From the NCBI GenBank assembly GCA_964428335.1, contig CAYRXW010000003.1:164219-228218 (forward strand): DNA of 64,000 nucleotides, given 5' to 3'. This DNA comes from GW2011-AR15 sp964428335. GTDB lineage: Archaea > Nanobdellota > Nanobdellia > Woesearchaeales > GW2011-AR15. The notes beneath the pieces were generated by a model. The model was not told the origin of the DNA and did no database searches. It was given only the letters and a program-made list of their open reading frames with translations. The position numbers and the translations under genes are program-made. Below, piece after piece: positions 34,946 through 44,215 of this stretch; position 1 is the first letter of the stretch, and the number at the start of each line of letters is the position of its first letter.

Positions 34946-35980
34946 ATGATAATATTTGGTGTCAATCTTCCATTAGCAGAGATTTTTTTTATATTGGTTA
35001 TGCTATTCTTGGTTTTTTTAGTGATGATTATTCTGCAGCTTCAGAAGCTTCAGAAAATGACAGAAGATGAAAAGAAAGACCTTGAAGAGCTGGAAAGAAT
35101 AGCACAGGATGAGAAAAAAGACCTTGAAGATATTAAAGCATTTGAACAGAGGGAGTCTCAGGATATATCCAAATTTGAGAAAGACATAATGGATTTGGAA
35201 GAAGATACAGACACACTTTACCTGAAAAAACTTGCTCCTGACCTATATAAAATTCAGAATTATACACTTTGGGCACTTAAAAAAGGCATGGATCCAAAGC
35301 AGATCAAGGAAACTTTAATCAGCAAGGGATGGAAAGACAAAAAACTAGTTGAGATGATTGTTGAAGACACATTAAAATATTCAGGATATTATTCCGGAAG
35401 AAAAGGAGATGTGCAGATACCGGATATAAAGATTGAAGAAGAGAAAAAAGTGATTGAAAAACCTATAAATATAGTTAAGGTTGTCCAGCCTGAAGCTCAA
35501 AAAGAAGAGAAAAAGGAAACAACTACCAAGGTTCTTCTTTTAAAAGAGCCAAAAGAAGAGAAGCCAATTGCACAAAAGAAGAGTGTAAAACCAAAAAAAC
35601 TGAAATTAAAGCCAGTTAAGAAGGAAATTAAACCTGTTAAGCTTAAAAAAGCAGTTACAGCAAAACTTCCTGAAGATAGCTTTGGTGCAATAGAAAAAGA
35701 GCTGACAAAGCTTGAAAAAGACTTGAAGTCAAAGGAAAAGAAAACAGAAGAGAAAAAAACAAGTCCAAAGAAGCAGGATAAAAAGCCGGAAGCTAAAAAA
35801 GCACAAGTGAAAAAGCCTGAAACTAAAAAAGTAGCAACTGTTCCAAAAAAAGAGCAGAAAGCTTCAAAATCGAGCAGCTCAAAGAAAGCTCCAGATAAAA
35901 AATCTGGGAAAAAAGGAAAAGAGGATACAGTCCATATTGAAGCTAAAAAAGGAACAGAGGTAAAGGTTACTTATAAATAA
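34946..35980 (+). CDS. Membrane coiled-coil protein with basic tail
   Basis: 344 aa. N-terminal membrane helix (IFFILVMLFLVFLVMIILQL), a long Glu/Lys coiled coil (about 35-95), then a short helical module (KKGMDPKQIKETLISKGWKDKKLVEMIVEDTL, split here at about 112-145). A low-complexity Lys/Glu/Pro tail of 180 residues is strongly basic. Starts one base after the giant surface protein stop, so both are made together. The tail is probably cytosolic and may contact nucleic acid or ribosomes (inference). Similar modules occur in two other membrane proteins here. Confidence 0.8.
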   Translation: MIIFGVNLPLAEIFFILVMLFLVFLVMIILQLQKLQKMTEDEKKDLEELERIAQDEKKDLEDIKAFEQRESQDISKFEKDIMDLEEDTDTLYLKKLAPDLYKIQNYTLWALKKGMDPKQIKETLISKGWKDKKLVEMIVEDTLKYSGYYSGRKGDVQIPDIKIEEEKKVIEKPINIVKVVQPEAQKEEKKETTTKVLLLKEPKEEKPIAQKKSVKPKKLKLKPVKKEIKPVKLKKAVTAKLPEDSFGAIEKELTKLEKDLKSKEKKTEEKKTSPKKQDKKPEAKKAQVKKPETKKVATVPKKEQKASKSSSSKKAPDKKSGKKGKEDTVHIEAKKGTEVKVTYK

Positions 35981-36038
35981 TGTTTAAGGAGGACAGGATA
36001 GTTTTATAAATACCTATAAAATCCAAAAGGTAGTAAAA

Positions 36039-36437
36039 ATGGCAGGAACAAAACAAGTAAGCGTAAGTAGTCTGAAGAAAGGAAGTTATGTCTGCATTGA
36101 AGATGCAGCATGCATCGTCAAGGATATCCAGGTATCAAGGCCTGGAAAACATGGACATGCAAAGATTAGGGTCAGTGCTACAGGAATTATGGACGGCAGA
36201 AGAAGAGAGACAGTCATGCCAGGACACGATAACATCGACGTTCCTATAATTGACAAGCTTAATGCGCAGGTGCTTTCTGTTTCCGGAGACACTGCAAATT
36301 TGATGGACATGGAATCATATGTCACATTTGATCTGAAAATACCTGAGGAATTAAAGGACACAGTAAAAGATGGAGCTACAATAGTCTACTGGGATATTTT
36401 GGGAGAAAAAGTAATGAAACAGTTAAAAGGAGAGTAA
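36039..36437 (+). CDS. eif5A: Translation factor aIF5A
   Basis: 132 aa. Archaeal IF5A, which relieves ribosome stalling. The hypusination loop SRPGKHGHAK contains the modified lysine at K37, followed by the OB-fold domain (PIIDKLNAQVLSVSGDTANLMD). A strong TATA box (TTTATAAATA) lies about 35 bases before the ATG and GGT precedes the start. Followed after 4 bases by rpl40e. Confidence 0.97.
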   Translation: MAGTKQVSVSSLKKGSYVCIEDAACIVKDIQVSRPGKHGHAKIRVSATGIMDGRRRETVMPGHDNIDVPIIDKLNAQVLSVSGDTANLMDMESYVTFDLKIPEELKDTVKDGATIVYWDILGEKVMKQLKGE

Positions 36438-36441
36438 AAAC

Positions 36442-36603
36442 ATGGTTAAGTTCCCAGAAGCAGATGCAAGGATAATGAAGGGTGTGTTTTGTTGCAGAGG
36501 ATGCAAGTCAAAAACAAGGACATCAAACCTAAAGGTACTTGCAGGAAAAGTCACATGCAAAAAATGTGGCGGGCACAATTTTAGGCCACTTAGGAAGAAA
36601 TGA
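36442..36603 (+). CDS. rpl40e: Ribosomal protein eL40
   Basis: 53 aa. Starts MVKFPEADARIMKGVFCC, the archaeal L40e pattern, with a zinc ribbon formed by C18-x2-C21 and C39-x2-C42 (C17 is extra) and a basic NFRPLRKK end. Lies 4 bases after aIF5A and its TGA overlaps the ATG of the M50 protease. Correct length for the family. Confidence 0.93.
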   Translation: MVKFPEADARIMKGVFCCRGCKSKTRTSNLKVLAGKVTCKKCGGHNFRPLRKK

Positions 36604-37778
36604 TGAGTTTTTTTTCTGAATATTTTAGTGTTATTCTATTTTATAGTGCTATAGTCTTGCTTGTTTATGTCAACAGGAACAGGTTTGAAAAGCAGGCAGC
36701 GTTCATGTATCTGTATAAGACCAAATTTGGCCTTAAGTTCATGGACAATTCTGGCAAAAAGTTTGGTAGCATAATAAGATTTTTAGGATATGTTGGCATA
36801 ATAGTTGCATATGCAGGCTTTTTTTTAGTCACTTATGCACTTTTAAACAATGCTTATGACCTTATCATCAATAAGCCTGGAGCAGTAGGCGGTTCTCCGG
36901 TCATTCCAGGTCTTCCTATAGCAGGGTTAGGCATAAGATTTCCACTAATTATAGGCTGGATTAGCCTTTTTATAATCATGATTGTGCACGAATTTGCGCA
37001 TGGGATGGTTGCCAGGGCACATAATGTGAAAGTAAAGAGTTCAGGGATAGCTTTCTTTGGGCCAATTTTAGGGGCTTTTGTGGAGCCAGATGAAAAAGAG
37101 ATATCAAAAAAATCACATAAGGTGCAGCATTCAATATTTGCAGCAGGGCCTTTTTCAAATGTCTTGCTGTGGCTGGTTTGCCTGGGGTTATTGTTCATGA
37201 CAGTGCCATTCACAAACACTTTCACTCTAAGCCAGGGTGTAAAAATAGGGGTTATGCAGGAGAATCTTCCAGCATTTGAAGCAGGAATTAAAGAAGGAGC
37301 TGTAATTACAGGAATTAATAATGACATAATTACAAATATCTCCTCACTTGAAAAAGCATTGCAGAAGATTAAACCAGGAGAAGAACTGGTTTTAAAAACA
37401 AGAAATGAGACATATGAATTAAGAGCAGCAAAAAACCCGAACAACGAAACAAGAGCTTACTTAGGAATATGGCTATATGGAGAAGAAAAGAAATTAAAGG
37501 ATGAGAGCAAGAATTGGCAATATAAGATTATGCTTTGGATAATAGAACTTCTGACATGGACAGGGTTCATCAGCATAAACATAGGTCTAATCAACTTATT
37601 CCCAATATTTATTACTGATGGTGCAAGGATGCTAAAACTTAATTTTGACTATCTTTTCAAGAAAAAAGGGTTTGAATACTGGAAAACCGTTAACATGGTA
37701 TCACTTTTTATAATACTTATAATCATCTTCCTTCCTCTGTTGAGATCAGTCCTGTCATCATTAGTTTCATTGTTCTAA
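36600..37778 (+). CDS. M50-family site-2-type membrane protease
   Basis: 392 aa with several membrane helices. Zinc motif H130-E-F-A-H134 in MIVHEFAHGM and third-ligand motif LFPIFITDGARM. A PDZ domain is inserted between (GVMQENLPAFEAGIKEGAVITGINNDIITNISSLEKAL). Intramembrane proteases of this class release membrane-tethered regulators; the membrane-anchored HTH protein at 19565 is a conceivable but unproven substrate. Overlaps eL40 by 4 bases. Confidence 0.93.
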   Translation: MMSFFSEYFSVILFYSAIVLLVYVNRNRFEKQAAFMYLYKTKFGLKFMDNSGKKFGSIIRFLGYVGIIVAYAGFFLVTYALLNNAYDLIINKPGAVGGSPVIPGLPIAGLGIRFPLIIGWISLFIIMIVHEFAHGMVARAHNVKVKSSGIAFFGPILGAFVEPDEKEISKKSHKVQHSIFAAGPFSNVLLWLVCLGLLFMTVPFTNTFTLSQGVKIGVMQENLPAFEAGIKEGAVITGINNDIITNISSLEKALQKIKPGEELVLKTRNETYELRAAKNPNNETRAYLGIWLYGEEKKLKDESKNWQYKIMLWIIELLTWTGFISINIGLINLFPIFITDGARMLKLNFDYLFKKKGFEYWKTVNMVSLFIILIIIFLPLLRSVLSSLVSLF

Positions 37779-37823
37779 TTTTTTGGATACTAATTTAAAT
37801 AAAACAACATATACCAGGTACCA

Positions 37824-38507
37824 ATGATTTCCGTAGTTTTGCTAAGGCCACAAAATGCTGAAAACCTGGGATTTATCTCTAGAGCCATGGCAAATTTCGA
37901 TTTTGAAAACCTTGTCTTAGTTAATCCAACATGCAGCAATCTTTCAGACCAGGCTATGAGAACAGCAATGCATTCCAAAGAAATACTGAAAAAAGCAAAA
38001 GTAAGGAAAAAGCTTCCTAACTATGACCTTGTAGTTGGCACAACTTCAGCTTTAGGAACAGACTATAATATACCTAGAGTGCCTATGACAGCAGAGGAAT
38101 TTGCAAAAAAATATGATGCTAACCAAAATGTTGCACTTGTATTTGGAAATGAGGGCACAGGGCTTACTAATAAGGAACTGGCACTTTGTGATTTCATAAT
38201 AACAATACCAACATCAAAAAAATACCCGGCAATGAACCTAAGCCATGCAGTGTCACTTGTCCTTTATGAGATATATAAAAAACATGGAAAAAATAAGATT
38301 GGAGAAAACATAAAGAAAGCAACAAAGATTGAAAAGCAGATAATCCTTGGGCTTCTTAATGATATAATTGATAACACCGAATTTTCAACAAAAGAAAAAA
38401 GGGAAACCCAAAAGATAGTATGGAAAAAGATAATTGAAAAATCAATGCTGTCTAAAAGAGAAGCTTTTGCAGTGCTTGGCCTTTTAAGGAAGCTTAACAG
38501 GACTTAA
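37824..38507 (+). CDS. TrmJ-like SPOUT RNA methyltransferase
   Basis: 227 aa. SPOUT knot motifs: motif 1 LLRPQNAENLGFISRAMANF, motif 2 VALVFGNEGTGLTNKELALCD, motif 3 MNLSHAVSLVLYEI. Closest to TrmJ (2'-O-methylation of tRNA position 32) with a C-terminal helical extension. The TrmJ-versus-TrmH choice rests on overall similarity of motif 1. Ends in a convergent 14-base overlap with the next gene. Confidence 0.88.
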   Translation: MISVVLLRPQNAENLGFISRAMANFDFENLVLVNPTCSNLSDQAMRTAMHSKEILKKAKVRKKLPNYDLVVGTTSALGTDYNIPRVPMTAEEFAKKYDANQNVALVFGNEGTGLTNKELALCDFIITIPTSKKYPAMNLSHAVSLVLYEIYKKHGKNKIGENIKKATKIEKQIILGLLNDIIDNTEFSTKEKRETQKIVWKKIIEKSMLSKREAFAVLGLLRKLNRT

Positions 38508-39126
38508 TGCTGCTGAAAGATATCATCTTATCTTTGCAAACGTACTTTTTTCCTCCTTCAACAATACCAGGAGTCAATTCAACAGCATATATTTCACCAA
38601 TTCCATAGTCAACCACGTTTGTTGAAACATCTTCAGGAAGCAGGTTCAAATTTTCTATAGTTTCTTCAAAATCCTTCTTTAGGATGCCTGTATCAGTGCC
38701 AACTACTTTAACTTTGACAAAATTGATATTGCTTTCCCCGCTATTTTTTACTATCATCTGTATCTTTGAATTATCAGGGAATGAGCAGATTATTTTTTCA
38801 CCATTTAATTCATGGACATCTAATTTAACTTCATCGCAGCCAGCACTGATTGATGGCATCTGCAGCTTTAATATCAAAACTACAAGAACACATAAGACAA
38901 GGATATGGACCCAGATAGGAATCTTTCTTTTCTTAACTGCTTTTTTTTCCTGCAATTTTGGCTGGTTCGGAACAGGAGGAACAATAGGCGTGGCTATCTG
39001 CTTGAATGCTTCAGTTACCATCTCATCACTGTATCCGTTAGCAAGCAGATGCTCTTTTATATCGCTGTCTTTAAATCCCTGTGCCCTTACCTGCTTAATG
39101 TAATTAACCAGTTCTTCACTTGCCAT
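38494..39126 (-). CDS. Single-pass membrane protein with N-terminal helical module
   Basis: 210 aa. Residues about 5-45 (EELVNYIKQVRAQGFKDSDI then KEHLLANGYSDEMVTEAFKQI) form a UBA-like helical hairpin. A Pro/Lys linker, membrane helix (IWVHILVLCVLVVLILKL) and an outer beta domain of about 110 residues follow. The same kind of module occurs in the proteins at 34946 and 45618. Overlaps the PadR-like gene by 11 bases, so one operon. Function unknown. Confidence 0.8.
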   Translation of the reverse strand: MASEELVNYIKQVRAQGFKDSDIKEHLLANGYSDEMVTEAFKQIATPIVPPVPNQPKLQEKKAVKKRKIPIWVHILVLCVLVVLILKLQMPSISAGCDEVKLDVHELNGEKIICSFPDNSKIQMIVKNSGESNINFVKVKVVGTDTGILKKDFEETIENLNLLPEDVSTNVVDYGIGEIYAVELTPGIVEGGKKYVCKDKMISFSSIKSC

Positions 39127-39418
39127 TTTGTACTAATATCCCTTTAGGAGAGGCGTTCTTCCCAAGCCTGTAATATATTTTTTCAGCTGTCTCTCCCCAG
39201 GAATATTCCCCTTTTTCCTTTTCTATTTTTTCTATCTCAAATTCAGCAGTGTCAAGGCCTTTTTTCAGATGATAATAGATTGATCTAAGTGTGACTTTTG
39301 GAAATTTTTCAACATAAGTCTTATAGATATCATAACCGTAAGCATTGCCAAGAGTAAAGAGAATTTCAACCATATTCTGTCTGATAACTGAATTTATAGG
39401 TCTTCCTCTCTTTCCCAT
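39116..39418 (-). CDS. PadR-like winged-helix protein
   Basis: 100 aa. MGKRGRPINSVIRQNMVEILFTLGNA then YGYDIYKTYVEKFPKVTLRS, IYYHLKKGLDTAEF and EKIYYRLGKNASPKG. The YGYDIYK and SIYYHLKKG features are typical of archaeal PadR-like regulators conserved as single short proteins. Three 25-bp palindromes lie upstream (39502-39628), shared with the divergent methyltransferase gene. Likely DNA-binding, possibly autoregulatory. Confidence 0.88.
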   Translation of the reverse strand: MGKRGRPINSVIRQNMVEILFTLGNAYGYDIYKTYVEKFPKVTLRSIYYHLKKGLDTAEFEIEKIEKEKGEYSWGETAEKIYYRLGKNASPKGILVQNGK

Positions 39419-39501
39419 AATGCTTTTTTATACCAGCCTGTTTAAATATTTTGCTTTATAGAAAAGAATCTTTTCTAATAATCTGGCTTTTGCCTGATAT
39501 A

Positions 39502-39628
39502 TTGAAAATAATTATATTATTTTCAAAGAGTTAAGATAAACTTTAACCTATTGAAATTAATTTCATTATTTTCAAATAATCAAGCAAAAAATACTTTGAT
39601 ATATTGAAAATGATTCTCTTTTTTTCAT
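39502..39628. promoter_or_regulatory. Three palindromic operator-like sites
   Basis: 25-bp sites at 39502-39526, 39551-39575 and 39604-39628, starting about 49 and 53 bases apart. Each begins TTGAAA and ends TTTCA(A/T); the first is a near-perfect palindrome with 11-bp arms, the third is weakest. They sit between the divergent PadR-like and Trm-G10-like genes. Spacing is about five helical turns, suited to a dimeric regulator binding one face. No gene is present in 39419-39676. Confidence 0.65.
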
Positions 39629-39676
39629 ACAAAAATCAATAAATCTATTAATACGGATTTTCCCATATACCTTAAA

Positions 39677-40600
39677 ATGAAAATCATCCTTCAATTATCA
39701 AAAGAAAACCTAAGCCTAGCAATAGACGAAGCAATAGCATTAACAAAAAAAAAATATGCGCTATACGAGAATTTTCTTATAACTTCATACCTTAAAAACA
39801 TGGAAAAAAGGCTTGGCTTTTCACATAACCTATATGAATTCCTATTTGCGTGCAAGCGTGTTGAACTAGACCAAAAAATAGGCCTTTTTGACTGGCAGAG
39901 AAAATATGCTACTAATTTTTCAGCAAGGGCACATGGTCTTGATGAAAAAGAGATAGCTAAAAAAGTATTCAAGAAGCTTAAGAATCCTACAGTTAAGCTT
40001 AGGAATTCAGATTCAGAATTTCATTTTTTCCTTATAGATGATAATGTAATATGCGGAAAATTCCTCTATGAAGTAGATAAAACCCACCTAAAGCGAAAAG
40101 CTCACCTTAGGCCCAGCCTTCATCCAACTTCAATGAACCCGGCTTTGGCAAAAGCATGCATAAACCTTACAGGGCTAAAAAAAGGCAGCATATTGGATCC
40201 ATTCTGCGGTTCAGGAGGCATACTCATTGAAGCAGCAATAATGGGATTTAATGCTATTGGGTATGATATAGATGAGATGCAAATCAAAAGGGCAGGAAAA
40301 AACCTTGAATATTACCAAGCAAAGGCGGAACTTCAGACTGTTGATGCATTAACTTCTAAAGTAAAAGTAAATGCAATAGTTACAGATATTCCCTATGGAA
40401 AAAGCTCTAAAGCAGGGAATGTAAGCACTCTTGCAAATAAATTCTTAGCCCATGCAAAGAACCTTACAGACAATATGGTCATTATCTACCCGGATTTTAT
40501 TAACCCAGATTTTTATGGGTGGAAAGTTGAAAAAGAATATTCAGTATATATCCACAAGTCTTTGACAAGAAAGATTGCTAAGCTTCATTCTGTTCATTAA
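39677..40600 (+). CDS. THUMP-domain tRNA guanosine-N2 methyltransferase (Trm-G10/Trm11 type)
   Basis: 307 aa. The N-terminal half (CKRVELDQKIGLFDWQRKY and a THUMP-like region) precedes HLRPSLHPTSMNPALAKACI. The Rossmann methyltransferase has motif I ILDPFCGSGGILIEA (about 174) and catalytic TDIPYGKSS (about 236). This family methylates G10 of tRNA; DIPYG replaces the commoner DPPYG. Tail overlaps the convergent giant surface-protein gene by 23 bases. Upstream palindromes may control it. Confidence 0.9.
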   Translation: MKIILQLSKENLSLAIDEAIALTKKKYALYENFLITSYLKNMEKRLGFSHNLYEFLFACKRVELDQKIGLFDWQRKYATNFSARAHGLDEKEIAKKVFKKLKNPTVKLRNSDSEFHFFLIDDNVICGKFLYEVDKTHLKRKAHLRPSLHPTSMNPALAKACINLTGLKKGSILDPFCGSGGILIEAAIMGFNAIGYDIDEMQIKRAGKNLEYYQAKAELQTVDALTSKVKVNAIVTDIPYGKSSKAGNVSTLANKFLAHAKNLTDNMVIIYPDFINPDFYGWKVEKEYSVYIHKSLTRKIAKLHSVH

Positions 40601-43600
40601 TCCTCTTTGCTCTTATTGTAATAAACACTGCAAAAATAGCTAGTACAATGAAGCTTATTAAAATCGGCCTGAAGTAAGGTATTTCGCTTATCTTTATTGC
40701 CCATGCAAGCGGGCTGTCATTTTTTAGCTTGCTCTTGCTTACCAGGTTCTTGCAGCCCTGGATGACTGAGTCAATAATAATCTGTGCTTCTTCATAGTTC
40801 CCTTGTTCTGTATGCTCAAGGGCTTTTTTAAGATATTCATTAAGTTCCATGCATTCGGGATTACTGCTAAGTAAATCTTTTGCAAAAGTTATTTTTGTCT
40901 GCGTTAATGTGTCATCTCCCTTGCTTTTTTCTAGTGCATTAATGTATATCACAGCCTTATCCTTATAAAATGGAGAAGTAACATTTGCATAAATGGTTAT
41001 CACATAATTATTATAAAGCCTGTAGTCTTTTACTATTAAATCAACTTTTTCTTCAGAATTTGGCTCAAGATTCGCTAAGAAAACATTGGAAAAAGTTATG
41101 TCTGCTGTTGATGAGTTTGTCAGGGCAGAAAGCTTTATTCCATGTAAAGTCTTATTTCCGCTGTTTAATATCACAATTTTTTGCCTTAATGTATTATTAT
41201 TGTATATAACAGCTGGTTCAGGGTTTAATATGTCTAAAAATACTTCTTTTTCCACTTCAACCTGCTCAAATACAGGATATGGGACTGATTTTTTCCTGGT
41301 CCTTGTACTGGATGACTGAGGAGTATCAGATTCAGGAATTTCAGTAACATTAATTGTGACGTTATTACTTATCTTTGTATCTGTTCCATCATCTGCTGTG
41401 AAAATAACAGTTTCAGAGCCAACTGCAAGAGGCGTAAATATGACATCATTTCCATCATACTCAATGTCGACTTTTGTTGTTTCTGTATTTGTATATGTCA
41501 GTGTGTCATTATCTGGATCATTAAACCTGACATTTCCAGATCCACCAGTCAGATAATTTGTCCACCTGAATGCCTGTGTTATATTTGTGACGTTTGGAAG
41601 GCTACTATTTAGTAATGGAATTCTGTTCTTATTATGTATTGTTAGATACCATGTAAAATTAATATCATGTGCCATAAGTCCAGATACATTATCATAAACA
41701 ATTAAGACAACAGTATATGTCCCGTTTTCAGCAAATCCAAAATACCTTGAATAGTTTCTTGAGCTACTGACAATGCTTCCATCTAATGTCCAATTATATT
41801 CAAGCTGGTCTCCATCTGGGTCATATGTCTCATGCGCAAAATATATTGTAGTGTTTTCAGTTGTATTTGTATATGTATAATTTTCTCCAATTGAAGATAC
41901 TAAAACAAAACTGGTATTTATTGGCCTGTCATAAGGTGTAATATTCTGAATTATCGGAGCATATGTCCTATTGATTATTGTTATATTAAATAGCACAGAA
42001 TCAGTAAGCCCATACAAGTCTCTTACTGTTACATTAATTCTATATTCTCCGTCTGCAGTAGAATTTGGTGTAAATGATATAATTCCATTTGCAGATATGT
42101 TGAAAAGAGCTGCTGAGCCAATAAACCTTGAAGTGAATGTCTTATTATCATTTTCAAAACATGTGGTATCAGGGTCAGTAGTCTGGCTGCCGATATCAAG
42201 ATAGTACAAATAGCTTTCAATTATTGTTGAATTTAGAACATTTGGAAGAATAGGGGCATCAGCAGTATTTTGTATTTCAAGAGTAAATATGCTTGAATTC
42301 TCCCCGCCATTTGTATCGTTTATCCTTATGTATACTGAATAATTTCCATCTATTGAGCAGTTTGGTGTGAAATTTATAAGGCCTGAACTTGATATTACAA
42401 AAAATGATGAATTATCTATAAATGTATCAAAAGCTCCATCTGGGTCTGTTGCATTTATCTTATATGTGAAAAGAGAGTCTTCATATGCAGTTTGATTTTG
42501 TGGAACTTGGTTAAAATAAGGTGGATAGTTTTGAAGTATAGTAATATTAAATATTTCAGTATCAGTTTTTCCACCATCATCTGTAACAGTGATTAGATAA
42601 TAATAATTTCCAGTGAAACTTGAATTAGGCATGAACGTAACTGTTCCTGTAGATGAATTTATTGAAAGGTGCGGACAGTTAGCTAAACAATTACTTGAAT
42701 TTGTAGCGTAGGACAATGATTCACTAAAATTCACCAAAGAATCCATGTCAGTTGCATTAATTCTGTATACAAACCTTATATCTGTATAAGCTGTAAGATT
42801 ATTTATTTTCTTGTTATCTAGGTAGTTACCAGAATATAGGCTGTTTCTATGTATTAAAGGATTATCATTCCTATTGCTTAAATTAAGATACACATTTTGA
42901 CTAACTGTAACTTTTGTATCTGTTATATAAACTGTAAAATTAGCGCAATATATATGAGTATTATTTAAAGTTACATTGATTAAAGCTGTTGCATTTTCAT
43001 TCCCATGCTCAATTGTTGTTAAGTTCCATATATTTAATCCACAATCTTCAGTTATGCTGAAATTTATCTGATCTGGATCTACATCGCTCGCATTAATCCT
43101 TAATGTAAACCTTTGGTTCTGCACACCTGATTTATTAGGAATTACCTCTATTTCAGGAGCATGATTTATTGATATGACTTCCAAATTAAATGAATCAGAA
43201 ACACAAAGAGCATTATCTTCAGGATCACAAGCAGTAATAGTAACAGTATGATTTCCTTCATCAGTATAATTAGCTTTTCTGTTATCAAAAAACTGAATTG
43301 TAAAAATATACTCGTTAGCAGTTGTGTTTTCAATCCTTTCAGGATTATATGATGAATTTACAGAAAACAAGAAAGGCCCTGTTGAATTTTCTTCATCACC
43401 AACAGTTATTATATATTGCAAAGTTTCGTTTTCTTCAACTGACTGGTTTGCAATTGATGTAATAAAATAAGGAACGTCATTTACAGGTGTTACATTAAAC
43501 TCAATTGACATTCCAACAATATTTGTTCCGTCTCTGACTAGAAAATCATACTCATCATTAATGCTTAAATCAGGTTCGTCTTCAGGGGAACAGGTAACTA

Positions 43601-44123
43601 TGCCTGAACCAGAATTTATCGTACAGTAATCATCCCCAGTTATAAAACTCTTTGAATAAATTAATGTATCAGAATCAGCATCTGTTGTTTGCAAGGTAAA
43701 TGAATAATTATAGCCTTCTGTTAAAGTTTCATAGCTTCCAATATTTATGTTTGAAGAGTTCTTTAAAAAAGGAGTAGTTGGAGGGGAATTTTGGATAGTA
43801 ATCCTACTGCTTTCAATATCAAATGTAAGGTCTGTTGAATTTTCTGCCCTTACAGTGCAATTCCACTTCTGGCCTTTCTTTGTGTAAGTATGCGAAAGCA
43901 CATCAGGGCTTGTCGAATTAATTGTAGTCCTGAACAATACTGAATTATTATACCATGAAACATTCACCTGAGTATGGCCTGATACTGTGAAATAACATGA
44001 TAAATTGCTGGAAGTTGTTGCATTAACTGGTGAAATTGAGATACTGGAAAGATTTAATGAGTTTATGAATATGGAGAATAGTATTACAAGAATTCCGATG
44101 ATTGCTATTTTTTTATATCTCAT
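40578..44123 (-). CDS. Giant Ig/cadherin-like surface protein
   Basis: 1181 aa from the ATG at 44123; an in-frame ATG at 44168 falls inside a GC-rich inverted repeat and is rejected. Signal helix (YKKIAIIGILVILFSIFINS), then about eight beta-sandwich repeats with cadherin/PKD signatures (DADSDTL, NATDPDGA, TYDPDGDQLEYNW, FNDPDNDTLTY). Rich in Asn-x-Ser/Thr sites. A membrane-proximal CARDB-like region and a C-terminal helix (PILISFIVLAIFAVFITI) with a short cytosolic tail follow. Likely S-layer or adhesin-like protein. Confidence 0.87.
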   Translation of the reverse strand: MRYKKIAIIGILVILFSIFINSLNLSSISISPVNATTSSNLSCYFTVSGHTQVNVSWYNNSVLFRTTINSTSPDVLSHTYTKKGQKWNCTVRAENSTDLTFDIESSRITIQNSPPTTPFLKNSSNINIGSYETLTEGYNYSFTLQTTDADSDTLIYSKSFITGDDYCTINSGSGIVTCSPEDEPDLSINDEYDFLVRDGTNIVGMSIEFNVTPVNDVPYFITSIANQSVEENETLQYIITVGDEENSTGPFLFSVNSSYNPERIENTTANEYIFTIQFFDNRKANYTDEGNHTVTITACDPEDNALCVSDSFNLEVISINHAPEIEVIPNKSGVQNQRFTLRINASDVDPDQINFSITEDCGLNIWNLTTIEHGNENATALINVTLNNTHIYCANFTVYITDTKVTVSQNVYLNLSNRNDNPLIHRNSLYSGNYLDNKKINNLTAYTDIRFVYRINATDMDSLVNFSESLSYATNSSNCLANCPHLSINSSTGTVTFMPNSSFTGNYYYLITVTDDGGKTDTEIFNITILQNYPPYFNQVPQNQTAYEDSLFTYKINATDPDGAFDTFIDNSSFFVISSSGLINFTPNCSIDGNYSVYIRINDTNGGENSSIFTLEIQNTADAPILPNVLNSTIIESYLYYLDIGSQTTDPDTTCFENDNKTFTSRFIGSAALFNISANGIISFTPNSTADGEYRINVTVRDLYGLTDSVLFNITIINRTYAPIIQNITPYDRPINTSFVLVSSIGENYTYTNTTENTTIYFAHETYDPDGDQLEYNWTLDGSIVSSSRNYSRYFGFAENGTYTVVLIVYDNVSGLMAHDINFTWYLTIHNKNRIPLLNSSLPNVTNITQAFRWTNYLTGGSGNVRFNDPDNDTLTYTNTETTKVDIEYDGNDVIFTPLAVGSETVIFTADDGTDTKISNNVTINVTEIPESDTPQSSSTRTRKKSVPYPVFEQVEVEKEVFLDILNPEPAVIYNNNTLRQKIVILNSGNKTLHGIKLSALTNSSTADITFSNVFLANLEPNSEEKVDLIVKDYRLYNNYVITIYANVTSPFYKDKAVIYINALEKSKGDDTLTQTKITFAKDLLSSNPECMELNEYLKKALEHTEQGNYEEAQIIIDSVIQGCKNLVSKSKLKNDSPLAWAIKISEIPYFRPILISFIVLAIFAVFITIRAKRINEQNEA

Positions 44124-44132
44124 TTTAAATAA

Positions 44133-44209
44133 GGGCCAGACACGCTTGTTTTGGGGGTGCATATCCATTAATAGAACCGGACCAGGTCCTATGTAAGCGT
44201 GACTGGCTT
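44133..44209. other. GC-rich structured RNA element
   Basis: Inverted repeat 44135-44147 with 44195-44207 (12 of 13 pairs, plus two G-T pairs outside). An inner helix is possible between 44171-44178 and 44185-44192 around the palindrome GGACCAGGTCC. It stands out from its AT-rich surroundings. On the minus strand it lies between the RHH gene and the giant surface gene; on the plus strand it is followed by T-runs (44208-44226). Strand and function unresolved: leader element, terminator or small RNA. Confidence 0.5.
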
Positions 44210-44215
44210 TCCTTT

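Noticed and set aside
40985..41319. Plus-strand small frames inside the giant surface protein gene
   Set aside because: No start signals, no family features, and fully antisense to a long conserved frame.
44124..44168. Upstream ATG (44168) for the giant surface protein
   Set aside because: Adds 15 residues encoded by the structured repeat in front of a normal signal peptide; ATG at 44123 is more natural.
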